DNA of 64,000 nt from Mucilaginibacter endophyticus (GTDB taxonomy: Bacteria; Bacteroidota; Bacteroidia; Sphingobacteriales; Sphingobacteriaceae), in assembly GCF_003351025.1 (NCBI RefSeq), contig NZ_QPCG01000003.1:67074-131073 (forward strand), in the 5' to 3' direction. This document shows, piece after piece, positions 17,551 to 26,052 of the stretch. Position 1 is the first letter of the stretch, and each line of letters opens with the position of its first letter. Below the pieces are notes generated by a model. It ran no database searches. It worked only from the letters and a program-made list of their open reading frames with translations, and had not been told where the DNA came from. The translations under genes and the position numbers were made by a program.

Positions 17551-17654
17551 GTTACTCCAATGTAAGTAACTGACGGACAATTACCTTCTTGTTTTGTTAC
17601 TTACCTGCCGTTATTTTTGACTTACTAAAAGTAACTTAAAATACAAAAGTAACT
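17551..17654. promoter_or_regulatory. HxlR/SDR divergent promoters and operators
   Basis: Half-sites GTTACT/AGTAAC occur repeatedly: inverted pair at 17551-17556 and 17565-17570, GTTACTT at 17596-17602, palindrome TTACTAAAAGTAA at 17622-17634, AGTAAC at 17649-17654. -7 boxes: TATTTTTG at 17612-17619 (plus, with TTG at 17589-17591) and TACTTTTG at 17644-17651 (minus). The operators overlap both predicted transcription starts. Confidence 0.6.
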
Positions 17655-17665
17655 AAAAGAAAATT

Positions 17666-18463
17666 ATGGATTTACAACTGAAAGGAAAAAGGGTATTGGT
17701 GACCGGGTCCAGCGCCGGGCTGGGAGAAGCCATTGCGCGCTTATTGGCTGCTGAAGGCGCTGAAGTGATCGTTCATGGTCGTCATGAGCAGCGTGCTGCT
17801 ACAGTCAGGGATAGCATCAACAAAGGTGGCGGAAAGGCCAGCTACGTGTTGGGCGACCTGTCGTTCGATGCAGGCGCGGATGAGGTAGCCGCCGCGGCCC
17901 TGGCTGGCGGTCCGGTTGCGATATTGGTGAATAATGCCGGCGCTTACCAGCCAAAACCCTGGCTCCAGGTGAGCGTGGCTGACTGGCAGAACAGCTATAA
18001 CGTCAATGTGCTGGCTTACGTACGGATGATCCACCGCTTGCTTCCGGGTATGAAAAAGCTGGGCTGGGGCCGGATGATCCAGATCGGCTCATCTGGAGGG
18101 ATCGAACCGTTCGCTTTACAACCGGATTATCTCGCGGCTACCGCTGCACGCCATAACCTGACGGTTTCGCTGGCCAGGGAACTGAAGGGTACCGGGATCA
18201 CTTCCAATACCGTAGCGCCAGGCCCCATGCTTGTGGAAAATACACGTAACATGCTACTGGGTATGGCCGGGCAATTCGGCTGGGGTAATGACTGGGCCGA
18301 CATCGAACGCAACGCGGTGGAGCAATTCGTGCATAATGACGTAGGACGTTTTGGTAAACCGGAAGAAGTAGCTGCCGTGGTCGCCTTTCTGACCAGTCCC
18401 TCGGCTGATTATATTACTGGTGCGCTCCTGCGTGTTGACGGAGGACATACCAGATCCGTTTAA
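17666..18463 (+). CDS. SDR family oxidoreductase with atypical active site
   Basis: 265-residue short-chain dehydrogenase. The NAD(P) loop is TGSSAGLGEAIA, NNAG is present, and the catalytic Ser is in IGSSGG. The active-site Tyr is in PDYLAATAA, where the expected YxxxK Lys is Thr. Otherwise the Rossmann fold and C-terminal GALLRVDGGH are complete. Under the control of the divergent HxlR regulator, a common arrangement for electrophile-responsive reductases. Substrate unknown, and activity is uncertain with the Lys missing. Confidence 0.88.
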   Translation: MDLQLKGKRVLVTGSSAGLGEAIARLLAAEGAEVIVHGRHEQRAATVRDSINKGGGKASYVLGDLSFDAGADEVAAAALAGGPVAILVNNAGAYQPKPWLQVSVADWQNSYNVNVLAYVRMIHRLLPGMKKLGWGRMIQIGSSGGIEPFALQPDYLAATAARHNLTVSLARELKGTGITSNTVAPGPMLVENTRNMLLGMAGQFGWGNDWADIERNAVEQFVHNDVGRFGKPEEVAAVVAFLTSPSADYITGALLRVDGGHTRSV

Positions 18464-18574
18464 TGAAAACAGTAAATCCAAAAATCATTGACTGGGCATT
18501 GAGCAGCGTTATGTTGGCGATGCCGAGAACCTGAGCGATACGCGCCGGGTGCAGTCGGGAGCGATCTATTTGCA

Positions 18575-18609
18575 AGGTTTTTGTCTACTAAGTTAGTAGA
18601 CAAAAACCT
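18575..18609. repeat. 35-bp perfect palindrome (operator candidate)
   Basis: AGGTTTTTGTCTACTAA, a central G, then its exact reverse complement (17-bp arms). It ends on the first base of the TonB receptor's -7 box, covering the -33 position. Size and form fit a TetR-type or similar dimeric repressor site. Not a terminator: no T-run follows. Confidence 0.75.
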
Positions 18610-18616
18610 ATATTTG
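18609..18616 (+). promoter_or_regulatory. -7 promoter element for the TonB-dependent receptor
   Basis: TATATTTG, exact match to TAnnTTTG, 70 bases before the ATG at 18686 and abutting the palindrome. Confidence 0.6.
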
Positions 18617-18685
18617 ACCAATTTAATAAGCGAAGCAAGTGTTAACGCTGACTTAAACTTGAAATAATAGCTTCGCCTTGGAAAA

Positions 18686-21142
18686 ATGAAAAAGAGCCTT
18701 ACACTTGCATTCTCAATTATTAATAGTTTGTACGCCATGGCGCAAACTGCAATTATTAAAGGCCGGGTCACCGACGGCCAAACCAAACAACCGGTCGAAT
18801 ATGCCAGTGTCGCGCTATTCAAAGCCAGTGATTCCAGCATCGTTACAGGTACCATAAGCAAAAATAACGGCAGCTTTGAATTCACAAAGATCGCCGCCGG
18901 CCGTTACCGACTGAAAATCGCCTTCATCGGTTACCGCAACTATTTGAAAAATAATGTCGTGCTGAACGATAGGCAGCAGTTGGACCTGGGCAACCTGGTC
19001 TTGGAACCCGCCGCAAAAACATTGAGCGAAGTTAGCATAAAGGGACAGCAGGCCGCTGCGATCAATAAGATCGACAAGCAAATTTATAAAGCCGGACAGT
19101 TTGAAACAGCCAAAGGCGGCTCAGCCATCGATATCATTAAAAACCTGCCCGCTGTTTCGGTCAATGGTGAGGGTAACATCAGCATGCGCGGCTCCCAAAG
19201 CTTTATGGTACTGGTTAACGGCAAACCGGTGGTCACCGACGTGCAAACAGTTCTATCACAATTGCCTGCCAATGCCGTCGATAATGTAGAAGTGGTAACC
19301 TCACCTTCCGCCAAGTACGATCCAGACGGTCGCGGCGGTATCCTGAATATCATTACCAAGAAAGGGGCGGCCGACGGACTGACACTCGCAATGAACGGGC
19401 AGGGTGGCCTTCCCAGCCTGGACGATCATGGCAATTCCCGTCGACCCGAGCGCTATAGCGGTGATGCGACACTAAATTACCGCAAAGGCAAATGGGACAT
19501 TTCCGTAGGTGGCAACTACAACCGGAATGACAATTCGGGGATACGTGAGGGCGATGTTTATACCAAGAATTACGCTGCCGGTACCATAACCCGTTTTCCA
19601 TCCACCGGTGAGCGCAGCTTTAAAAAGTACAATTATGCCGCCCGCACCACGATCAACTTTACGCCTGATGCGGCCAACAACTTTTCTGCCGGCTTGTTCA
19701 TCGGACAGCGTTACCAGGACCGGGTTGCAGATCTTATCTATCACAACACCACTTCCAGCCTGAGCGATAACGCGCTGCTTAAAAGTACGACCTATTATAA
19801 TGCCAATACGCAAACCAAGGAAGGTAGCTTTGCACTGGCTAACCTGGATTATATCCACACTTTTAAAGATAAATCCAGCCTGGCAGCCGGTTTGGTTTAT
19901 GAGCATGCTGATCTGCATGGTAATACGAAGAACCGCAATCTGTATTATCCCGATACCGCCGATACAATACAGTATGTCTACAACCCCTATAAACGCCCGA
20001 TCAGCGGCTACCGCGTCAAATTGGACTATAGCCTGCCGCTGGGGAAAGGAAAACTGGAAACTGGCTACCAGTTACGTTATGATACCCAGGACGGTCAGTT
20101 TAATTATCTGGTCACTCCGCCTACTTCCCAACCGGATGCAAACAAGTTCCAGGGAAGCCTCCACGCCAAAAATGTGATCAACTCGCTTTATAGCCAGTAT
20201 ACGGGCAAAAGTGGTCCCTGGGAGTATAACTGCGGCCTCCGCTATGAATACGCAACCCGCTCGGTAGCGATCTCCTATGATCCGGAACTGCATCAGTTAG
20301 ATCTGTCTAATTTGTTCCCCTCGGCTTTGGTACAATACAGCTTTAACAATAACTGGAAACTAAAAGCTGATTATAGCCGTCGCATCAACCGTACCTCTAA
20401 CCTGGAACTGAACCCGATCCCCGAGCGGGAACACTCGGAAACGCTCGAAGTAGGTGACCCTGACCTGTTGCCGGAATTCATCGATCAGCTCGAACTGGGC
20501 ATTAGCCACTCGTTTAACATGGGTAACTTTTTTGCGACCGCTTATTACCAGCATATCAAAAACCCCATCCAGCGTCTGAACAGCGTCTATGCAGATACCA
20601 TCCTGTACCGGGTGTATACCAATGCGGGTGCAGCGAAGCAGGTCGGTGTAGAAGCCGGTACCGGTTTGCAGTTCACAAACTGGTGGTCATTCTATGCGGG
20701 GGCAAATGCCTATAATTATCATATCAGCGGGGATATTCATATCCTGGACAAGCCCGTCGCGGTCAATAACCAGCGCTGGGCTTATACTTTTAATATCAAC
20801 AGTACTTTCCAAATGGCCAAAACCTGGAGCGCGCAGGCTAATGTCAATTACCAGTCTAAACGTCCCACCGCCATGGGCGAAGATTCGCAATATTTTATTC
20901 CTAATGCTTCAGTTAAGAAAACCTTTGCCAACGGCCGTTTTGCAGCATCGCTGCTATGGCAGAATATAGGCATTTTCAACGCCGCCAAACAGCGGATCAC
21001 GACATCGGGTACTAGTTTTTATACCACGACCAATTATATTTATGAACAGAACATGGTCTTGGTCAACCTGAGTTTTAACCTTAACCGCTTTACCAGCAAG
21101 CTGAAATTGCCAACCAGCGAATTAAATGAAAGGGAGTTTTGA
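18686..21142 (+). CDS. TonB-dependent receptor with carboxypeptidase-like N-terminal domain
   Basis: 818-residue outer-membrane protein. Signal peptide at residues 1-19, a CarboxypepD_reg-like domain (~20-105), a plug domain with the IKNLPAVSVNGEGNISMRG signature and GGILNIITKKG (~120-225), then a long OMP_b-brl_3 barrel. Resembles the siderophore/metal-type receptors rather than SusC. A separate -7 box near the downstream gene suggests it is transcribed independently from the palindrome-controlled promoter, though it is only 90 bases from the chromate regulator. Substrate unknown. Confidence 0.9.
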   Translation: MKKSLTLAFSIINSLYAMAQTAIIKGRVTDGQTKQPVEYASVALFKASDSSIVTGTISKNNGSFEFTKIAAGRYRLKIAFIGYRNYLKNNVVLNDRQQLDLGNLVLEPAAKTLSEVSIKGQQAAAINKIDKQIYKAGQFETAKGGSAIDIIKNLPAVSVNGEGNISMRGSQSFMVLVNGKPVVTDVQTVLSQLPANAVDNVEVVTSPSAKYDPDGRGGILNIITKKGAADGLTLAMNGQGGLPSLDDHGNSRRPERYSGDATLNYRKGKWDISVGGNYNRNDNSGIREGDVYTKNYAAGTITRFPSTGERSFKKYNYAARTTINFTPDAANNFSAGLFIGQRYQDRVADLIYHNTTSSLSDNALLKSTTYYNANTQTKEGSFALANLDYIHTFKDKSSLAAGLVYEHADLHGNTKNRNLYYPDTADTIQYVYNPYKRPISGYRVKLDYSLPLGKGKLETGYQLRYDTQDGQFNYLVTPPTSQPDANKFQGSLHAKNVINSLYSQYTGKSGPWEYNCGLRYEYATRSVAISYDPELHQLDLSNLFPSALVQYSFNNNWKLKADYSRRINRTSNLELNPIPEREHSETLEVGDPDLLPEFIDQLELGISHSFNMGNFFATAYYQHIKNPIQRLNSVYADTILYRVYTNAGAAKQVGVEAGTGLQFTNWWSFYAGANAYNYHISGDIHILDKPVAVNNQRWAYTFNINSTFQMAKTWSAQANVNYQSKRPTAMGEDSQYFIPNASVKKTFANGRFAASLLWQNIGIFNAAKQRITTSGTSFYTTTNYIYEQNMVLVNLSFNLNRFTSKLKLPTSELNEREF

Positions 21143-21219
21143 TGATCATCGCTTCAAAAATATTGATCTATCGGTATAAGACAGCTCGCTCGGTGCCATA
21201 GAAAAATGCGTGTTTTTTT

Positions 21220-21227
21220 TAGCTTTG
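21220..21227 (+). promoter_or_regulatory. -7 promoter element for the chromate operon
   Basis: TAGCTTTG, a TAnnTTTG match ending five bases before the ATG at 21232. If used, the transcript would have little or no leader. Confidence 0.45.
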
Positions 21228-21231
21228 ATCT

Positions 21232-22086
21232 ATGAAATGGATCACCCGTGAACGCCCCAAGATTGACCGCATCGCCTGTCCCTGGCTGATCCGGCGCTTT
21301 GTTGACCCGAAAGCGGAATTTATTTATGTGCCGTATGCCGACGTATTGGAGCAAGCAAACATTTTGAAGGCGATTCCCTACGACCTGCCGGGTGTGGAAT
21401 ATACACATTATGATGATCAGTGTACTTTTGACTATATCCTCAAAAAGCACCAGTTGAAAGACCCGGCACTGGATCGCATCGCAGCGATCGTACGCGGGGC
21501 CGATACCGACCGCCACGATTTCGCACCGCAGGCGGCAGGGTTGGAAGCGATCTTTTCGGGCTTGTCCTATAATAGCCAGGACGATCAGGAATTGCTGGCT
21601 TTGGGTATGACGATCTATGACGGTTTGTATAGTTGGGCTAAGCATTTGTATCAACTTAAACACACGCAGGGCGGCCCGGTCGAGCAGCTATTACTACAGA
21701 TTTACCACCAATACCTAAAACAGGAAAAAACAAAGAAAGCACCGGCCTGGGCCGAAGCCTTGCGGGAGATGATGCAGGATCAGCTGGATACCAATATGTC
21801 GCTTAATTTGCAGCAGGCTTCACAGGAACTGGAGATCAACCCCGCCTACCTGTCCCGCGAGTTCTCGAAGTATTTTGACAACCTGAGCTTCGGCGATTAC
21901 ATGCGCAAGTTACGGGTAGAGAAAGCGATCCAACTGATGGAGGCGGATTATTCCATGACCGAGATCGCTTACCTCACCGGCTTTTCTGACCAAAGCCATT
22001 TTAACCGCATCTTTAAAAAACATACCGGTCAAAACCCGCTGGATTACAAAAAAAGTCTGCGGTTGGGTAAAAAGGGTACAAATTAG
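21232..22086 (+). CDS. ChrB-domain/AraC fusion, putative chromate-responsive regulator
   Basis: 284-residue two-domain protein. Residues 1-145 match the ChrB C-terminal domain (KIDRIACPWLIRRFVDP, FIYVPY, IVRGADTDRHD, MTIYDGLYSW). Residues ~180-275 are an AraC/XylS double helix-turn-helix (LSREFSKYFDNLSFGDYMRK and MTEIAYLTGFSDQSHFNRI). The fusion would be a one-component sensor coupling chromate or oxidative sensing to transcription of the following chrA. First gene of a three-gene operon. Confidence 0.9.
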   Translation: MKWITRERPKIDRIACPWLIRRFVDPKAEFIYVPYADVLEQANILKAIPYDLPGVEYTHYDDQCTFDYILKKHQLKDPALDRIAAIVRGADTDRHDFAPQAAGLEAIFSGLSYNSQDDQELLALGMTIYDGLYSWAKHLYQLKHTQGGPVEQLLLQIYHQYLKQEKTKKAPAWAEALREMMQDQLDTNMSLNLQQASQELEINPAYLSREFSKYFDNLSFGDYMRKLRVEKAIQLMEADYSMTEIAYLTGFSDQSHFNRIFKKHTGQNPLDYKKSLRLGKKGTN

Positions 22087-22133
22087 TTAAATCCGTTCTA
22101 TTTCCCCATGGCGGGCCTGGCTATTATTGCTTT

Positions 22134-22628
22134 ATGTTTCGCCAGTTTCTCTTTCTATTGTTGCTGTTGCCCGGCTGGGCGGTAGCCCAAACGCAAACCT
22201 ACCAGAAAATTGCAGGTTACGTTGGTATCCTGCATCCTATTGTAACTTTCAGCAACACAGGTACGGAAACCAATTTCAAAAACAATTACGTAGTAGGGAT
22301 CCCGGTAGGTATCAACATCTGGAAAAGTCAAACGATCGGCTTTTCTGCTGAATTCGTGCCGACGATCCGTGCGGAGAATGGAACCAGTAAAATGGCCAAT
22401 TTTAATTTTCATCCGGGCGTTCTCGTCGCCCTCGGTAAAGGCTGGACCTTTGCCGGGCGTGCTGCATTTGAAACCTCGGGACGTTACGGCTTGACACCGG
22501 TTCTCAATAAAACGGTCAGCAAAGGAAAGAACAGCAGCCTCTTTGCAGCGGTACCGCTGCCGCTTCGCTTTGGCAATAATAAACCCACCTCATTCGGCGC
22601 CGGCTTTCAATTTGGTATAGCATTCTGA
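22134..22628 (+). CDS. Small outer-membrane beta-barrel protein in the chromate operon
   Basis: 164-residue exported protein: signal peptide MFRQFLFLLLLLPGWAVAQ, then about eight amphipathic strands ending in FQFGIAF with a terminal Phe typical of outer-membrane barrels. Starts 47 bases after the regulator and ends two bases before chrA. Role unknown; the position suggests a link to oxyanion resistance. Confidence 0.75.
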   Translation: MFRQFLFLLLLLPGWAVAQTQTYQKIAGYVGILHPIVTFSNTGTETNFKNNYVVGIPVGINIWKSQTIGFSAEFVPTIRAENGTSKMANFNFHPGVLVALGKGWTFAGRAAFETSGRYGLTPVLNKTVSKGKNSSLFAAVPLPLRFGNNKPTSFGAGFQFGIAF

Positions 22629-22630
22629 TT

Positions 22631-23794
22631 ATGGAAAACCAAAAATATTCGCTTGGGCAATTAACCCTCTACTTTTTAAGGCTGGGCACCTGGGGCTTTG
22701 GCGGCCCGGTGGCTCTCGTCGGGTATATGCACCGTGACTTGGTAGAACAAAAACAGTGGCTAACGGAAGAAGAATACAAAGAGGGACTGGCGCTTGCGCA
22801 GCTGGCACCCGGTCCCTTAGCCGCTCAACTGGGTATTTATATCGGTTTTGTTCACTATGGTTTGCTCGGGGCGACCCTGACAGGCCTCGCCTTTGTAATT
22901 CCATCGTTTGTCATGGTGGTAATACTTGGCATGGTTTATCAACTATATAGCGGTCTGACCTGGATGCGCGACGTGTTCTATGGGGTTGGCGCGGCAGTGA
23001 TCGGGATCATAGCCATCAGCGCTTACAAACTCACGCTTAAGTCGGTAGGGAAGCTAAATACGAACGCCATAAAGGCCAACTGGCCGTTATGGCTGTTTTA
23101 CATCTTGGCCATTGTGATAACGGTTATTACCCAACAGGAACAAGTCCTCTTGTTTGTCGGCTGCGGGCTAATCTATATGGTGATTAAGGCGCCGCCTTTA
23201 TGGTTGAAGAAACCCACCGCCTCGCCGGTAATCCTGCTGACCGGCATGGGATTCTGGTATTATTCGAAAGATACCTTAATCGAGATCGGACTTTTCTTCT
23301 TGAAGGCCGGTACTTTTGTGTTCGGCAGCGGCCTCGCCATCGTCCCTTTTCTCCATGCAGGAATAGTCAATGATTACCATTGGCTGACCGAGAACCAGTT
23401 CTTGGATGCCGTCGCTGTGGCTATGATCACGCCGGGGCCGGTTGTCATTACCGTGGGCTTTATCGGCTACCTGGTAAGCGGCTTTCCCGGTGCAGCTGTG
23501 GCAGCATTGGCAACCTTTCTGCCTTGTTTCCTGTTTACCGTGATCTCAGCGCCCTACTTTAAAAAGATCGCTAAAAATCTCAGTATTAAAGCTTTTGTGG
23601 ACGGCATTACCGCTGCTGTTATCGGTGCATTGGTCGGCTCGGTATTCATCATCGCAACCCGCTCCATTATCGACATACCAACAGCAATAATCGCGCTGGC
23701 AACCGTGATGGCTTTGATCTACGTAAAGAAAATCCAGGAACCGTATATCATCGCTATCGCAGCCTTATTGGGCATGCTCATCAAAAGCCTGTAA
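22631..23794 (+). CDS. chrA: Chromate efflux transporter ChrA
   Basis: 387-residue CHR-family transporter with two homologous halves, each holding the family signature: FGGPVALVGYMHRDLVE...GLALAQLAPGPLAAQ in the first half and FGSGLAIVPFLHAG...DAVAVAMITPGPVVI in the second. About ten membrane segments. Exports chromate (possibly sulfate-like oxyanions). Last gene of the operon with the ChrB-AraC regulator. Confidence 0.95.
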   Translation: MENQKYSLGQLTLYFLRLGTWGFGGPVALVGYMHRDLVEQKQWLTEEEYKEGLALAQLAPGPLAAQLGIYIGFVHYGLLGATLTGLAFVIPSFVMVVILGMVYQLYSGLTWMRDVFYGVGAAVIGIIAISAYKLTLKSVGKLNTNAIKANWPLWLFYILAIVITVITQQEQVLLFVGCGLIYMVIKAPPLWLKKPTASPVILLTGMGFWYYSKDTLIEIGLFFLKAGTFVFGSGLAIVPFLHAGIVNDYHWLTENQFLDAVAVAMITPGPVVITVGFIGYLVSGFPGAAVAALATFLPCFLFTVISAPYFKKIAKNLSIKAFVDGITAAVIGALVGSVFIIATRSIIDIPTAIIALATVMALIYVKKIQEPYIIAIAALLGMLIKSL

Positions 23795-23864
23795 AAACAT
23801 GTATTTTAGGCTTCGGACTTTTCGCTACACTTCCTGTTCTGTTTACAATCCCTGCTTTGTTTTT

Positions 23865-23904
23865 AAATTGAATGGAGAAAACTTGTATCTTCTCCATTTA
23901 ATTT
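23865..23904 (+). terminator. Hairpin after chrA
   Basis: 15-bp inverted repeat with one wobble: AAATTGAATGGAGAA / TTCTCCATTTAATTT around a 10-base loop, 70 bases after the chrA stop. There is no strong T-run, so termination is plausible but not certain. Confidence 0.45.
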
Positions 23905-24387
23905 CCTTTCTTCAGCTTCCGGGAAATTAATCGAATCCCTGGCACATTTAAGAATTCCAATCTAATTGTTATTCTGCGTATTTATTCAAATGATTGGCAA
24001 CATTATCTTTGAAAGTTGACCCTTTCGGAAAGACCTGATGGCTATCAGCTCATGCCTGCAATTTCCGGCTCAGAGCACTAACAATCTCCGGATGTTCACC
24101 TGCGGGATCATGCCTTTCCGTTCGGTACTTACTTAAAGGTATGATAAATGGCAAGATGATTGTTTTTTCCCATTTTGTCCGTTCGGAAATTAAATTCCGG
24201 ACTGGCTTGCAGAAGAAATGCGGTATCCGCAATTACAGCGTTGCAATGAAATACGGTCAAATCGATTTTAAAGCAATAAGACGCAGATTCTTTTATTAAA
24301 GTTTGAGCAAGGCACGAACTTTGGACGGTCTTAACACATAAGCATCCTCCAGATTGGAGAATGCTTTCACAATGATGTTATAGTATA
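23905..24387. other. Intergenic region, possible decayed fragment
   Basis: No supported gene. A minus-strand stretch at 24050-24232 ends in a segment (RHDPAGEHPEIVSALSRKLQ) vaguely like sulfatase C-termini, but this is too short to call. Otherwise nothing recognised. Confidence 0.3.
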
Positions 24388-24624
24388 TTAAGCTATTTTA
24401 ACATTTACTGCGTTTGGGCCTTTACGTCCTTCTTCTACATCGTAACTGACAACACTATTCTCGCGAATGTTGTCAATCAGACCTGTTGAATGAACGAAGA
24501 TCTCGTTGCCACCACTGTTTGGTGTGATAAATCCGAAACCTTTTGTTTCATTAAAAAATTTCACTGTTCCTTGTTGCGTTATATTGATTATTAACAAGTC
24601 TAGAAGATAGGCATAAATAATCAT
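24388..24624 (-). CDS. Cold shock domain protein
   Basis: CspA-like single OB-fold RNA/DNA-binding protein. RNP1 (KGFGFI) and RNP2 (IFVHST) motifs are intact and the C-terminus GPNAVNVKIA is typical. The family N-terminus (TQQGTVKFF) is preceded by ATA at 24580-24582 instead of ATG. The only in-frame ATG is 14 codons further up (24624), which would add an unusual hydrophobic extension MIIYAYLLDLLII. Either ATA initiates, or the start codon has been lost and the upstream ATG is used. Confidence 0.85.
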   Translation of the reverse strand: MIIYAYLLDLLIINITQQGTVKFFNETKGFGFITPNSGGNEIFVHSTGLIDNIRENSVVSYDVEEGRKGPNAVNVKIA

Positions 24625-24857
24625 GTATTTTCATTTTGGTAGAAATATTAACATTTATTTAATTAAAGAACCAGATAATATTTCCATTATACTGCTTAGG
24701 ACTCGATTATTGAGGTGAGGTTGTCTTCACTTCAAACTTATTGAAAAATTTGCGCCGCATATTTAGGATACAATTTAAGGCTATCGTGGCACTATTCGTG
24801 CGGCGATAATTGTGGCGGTAAATTGCCGTCAGCCACTTTCTACTAAAAAATAATCAA

Positions 24858-25151
24858 ATGGAAAAATTAGCCTTACTGGCCCGACTGGAAGCCAAACCCG
24901 GTAAAGAACAGCAAGTTGCCGACTTTTTGAAAAGTGCTTTACCTTTGGCCGAAGCTGAACCCGGAACATTTCGTTGGTACGCGCTGCAAATCGGTCCATC
25001 CACCTTTGGCATATTCGATACATTTGCCGATGAAGCCGGACGGGATGCCCACTTAAACGGAGAGATCGCTAAGGCCTTAATGGCTCACGCGGACGAGTTA
25101 CTATCCGCACCACCCGTGATCGAAAAGGTAGCCCTGCTGGCGGTTAAGTGA
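24858..25151 (+). CDS. Antibiotic biosynthesis monooxygenase (ABM) family protein
   Basis: 97-residue ferredoxin-like alpha+beta barrel protein, similar to YgiN-type quinol monooxygenases (KLALLARLEAKPGKEQQV, EPGTFRWYAL, FGIFDTFADEAGRDAH, then SAPPVIEKV). Acts as a cofactor-independent monooxygenase in characterised relatives; substrate here unknown. Monocistronic, followed by a strong terminator. Confidence 0.88.
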   Translation: MEKLALLARLEAKPGKEQQVADFLKSALPLAEAEPGTFRWYALQIGPSTFGIFDTFADEAGRDAHLNGEIAKALMAHADELLSAPPVIEKVALLAVK

Positions 25152-25162
25152 AAGCCCCAATT

Positions 25163-25196
25163 AAATTCCCCGGTGATGATCGCCGGGGAATTTTTT
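25163..25196 (+). terminator. Rho-independent terminator
   Basis: AAATTCCCCGG / CCGGGGAATTT stem with a 9-base loop followed by a T-run, 12 bases after the monooxygenase stop. Confidence 0.85.
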
Positions 25197-25659
25197 CTAT
25201 TCGCCACCTTGTAAGCCGTACCTGGTCGAGGGTTCCTCGTTTGTAAATGAATTGACTTAAAATTCATAATCTGCGGAAGTTAGTACTTCGTACCCCCCAG
25301 CCTTGCAATTATGTGGGAGATTGACTATCTTTAGTTCTACTTAAGACCTTTTCCTGCTACAGGAATGTTCCGGGAATAACGACCTCTGCCAATATTCTGG
25401 CACGTACTGTTCCCTCTTTGATTCCCTAAATTCAAATAGCTGCTGACCCACAGATAGCACCAGCACAGTAATTCCTAACTTAAAAGACTCTGGCGGATCT
25501 TTAATAGCCCATCAAACTATTATAATCGTACCTCGCCAACTCAATGCAACAGGAACCAGGCTCAGGTTTTAGAGAAAATTTTTAATTGCATGCAGGTAAC
25601 GTGGAAACCTATACCTTCAGAGAAAAACACAATTCCAAGGAAATTGTGACCAGAATCAG
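25197..25659. other. Intergenic region
   Basis: No supported gene; several short frames without starts or family similarity. It leads into the RsbT-like remnant. Confidence 0.4.
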
Positions 25660-25899
25660 GAGCATGGCCGATGGAGGACCGTCGATATCTCTCTGGTTAG
25701 CCGCGTATACAAAAAAGGAGTAAAGGTGACCGTAATTGACAACGGGCCAGGTATCCCGGATGTGAACCTAGCCTTGCCAGCCGGTTATCCCACCAGTAAA
25801 CCTTTGGGGACGGGTCTACCGGGGGCGAAAAATCTTGTTGACGAATTTGATCTGAAGACAAGCGCGGGCAAAGCGACCATTATAACAGTCATCACATAG
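25660..25899 (+). pseudogene. RsbT-like anti-sigma/switch kinase, C-terminal remnant
   Basis: The frame ending at 25897-25899 contains the GHKL ATPase motifs VTVIDNGPGIPDVNLAL and LGTGLPGAKNLVDEFDLKT, diagnostic of RsbT/RsbW-type serine kinases. The N-terminal half with the helix that carries the N-box is missing and no start codon is visible upstream in frame. The remnant is about 75 codons against about 135 for the family. Presumably a deletion product, inactive. Confidence 0.7.
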
Positions 25900-26052
25900 C
25901 TAGGATAATAGGTGACTTAGCGTTTTTCTACTCATGCGCCTGGCAGCGCTTATATGATGAAAGCTGCGATAACGACGCTTTGACTGCAAAAAGTCCAATA
26001 AAGGATAAACAAGAGCGGGACAGATTAATTAGGATCACCAATCTCATTTCCA

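Noticed and set aside
18464..18574. Short open stretch after the SDR gene (…VGDAENLSDTRRVQSGAIY)
   Set aside because: No start, about 25 residues in frame, no recognisable family; too short to call a remnant.
24050..24232. Sulfatase-like C-terminal segment on the minus strand
   Set aside because: Similarity is limited to a few residues of a low-information region; cannot be supported by eye.
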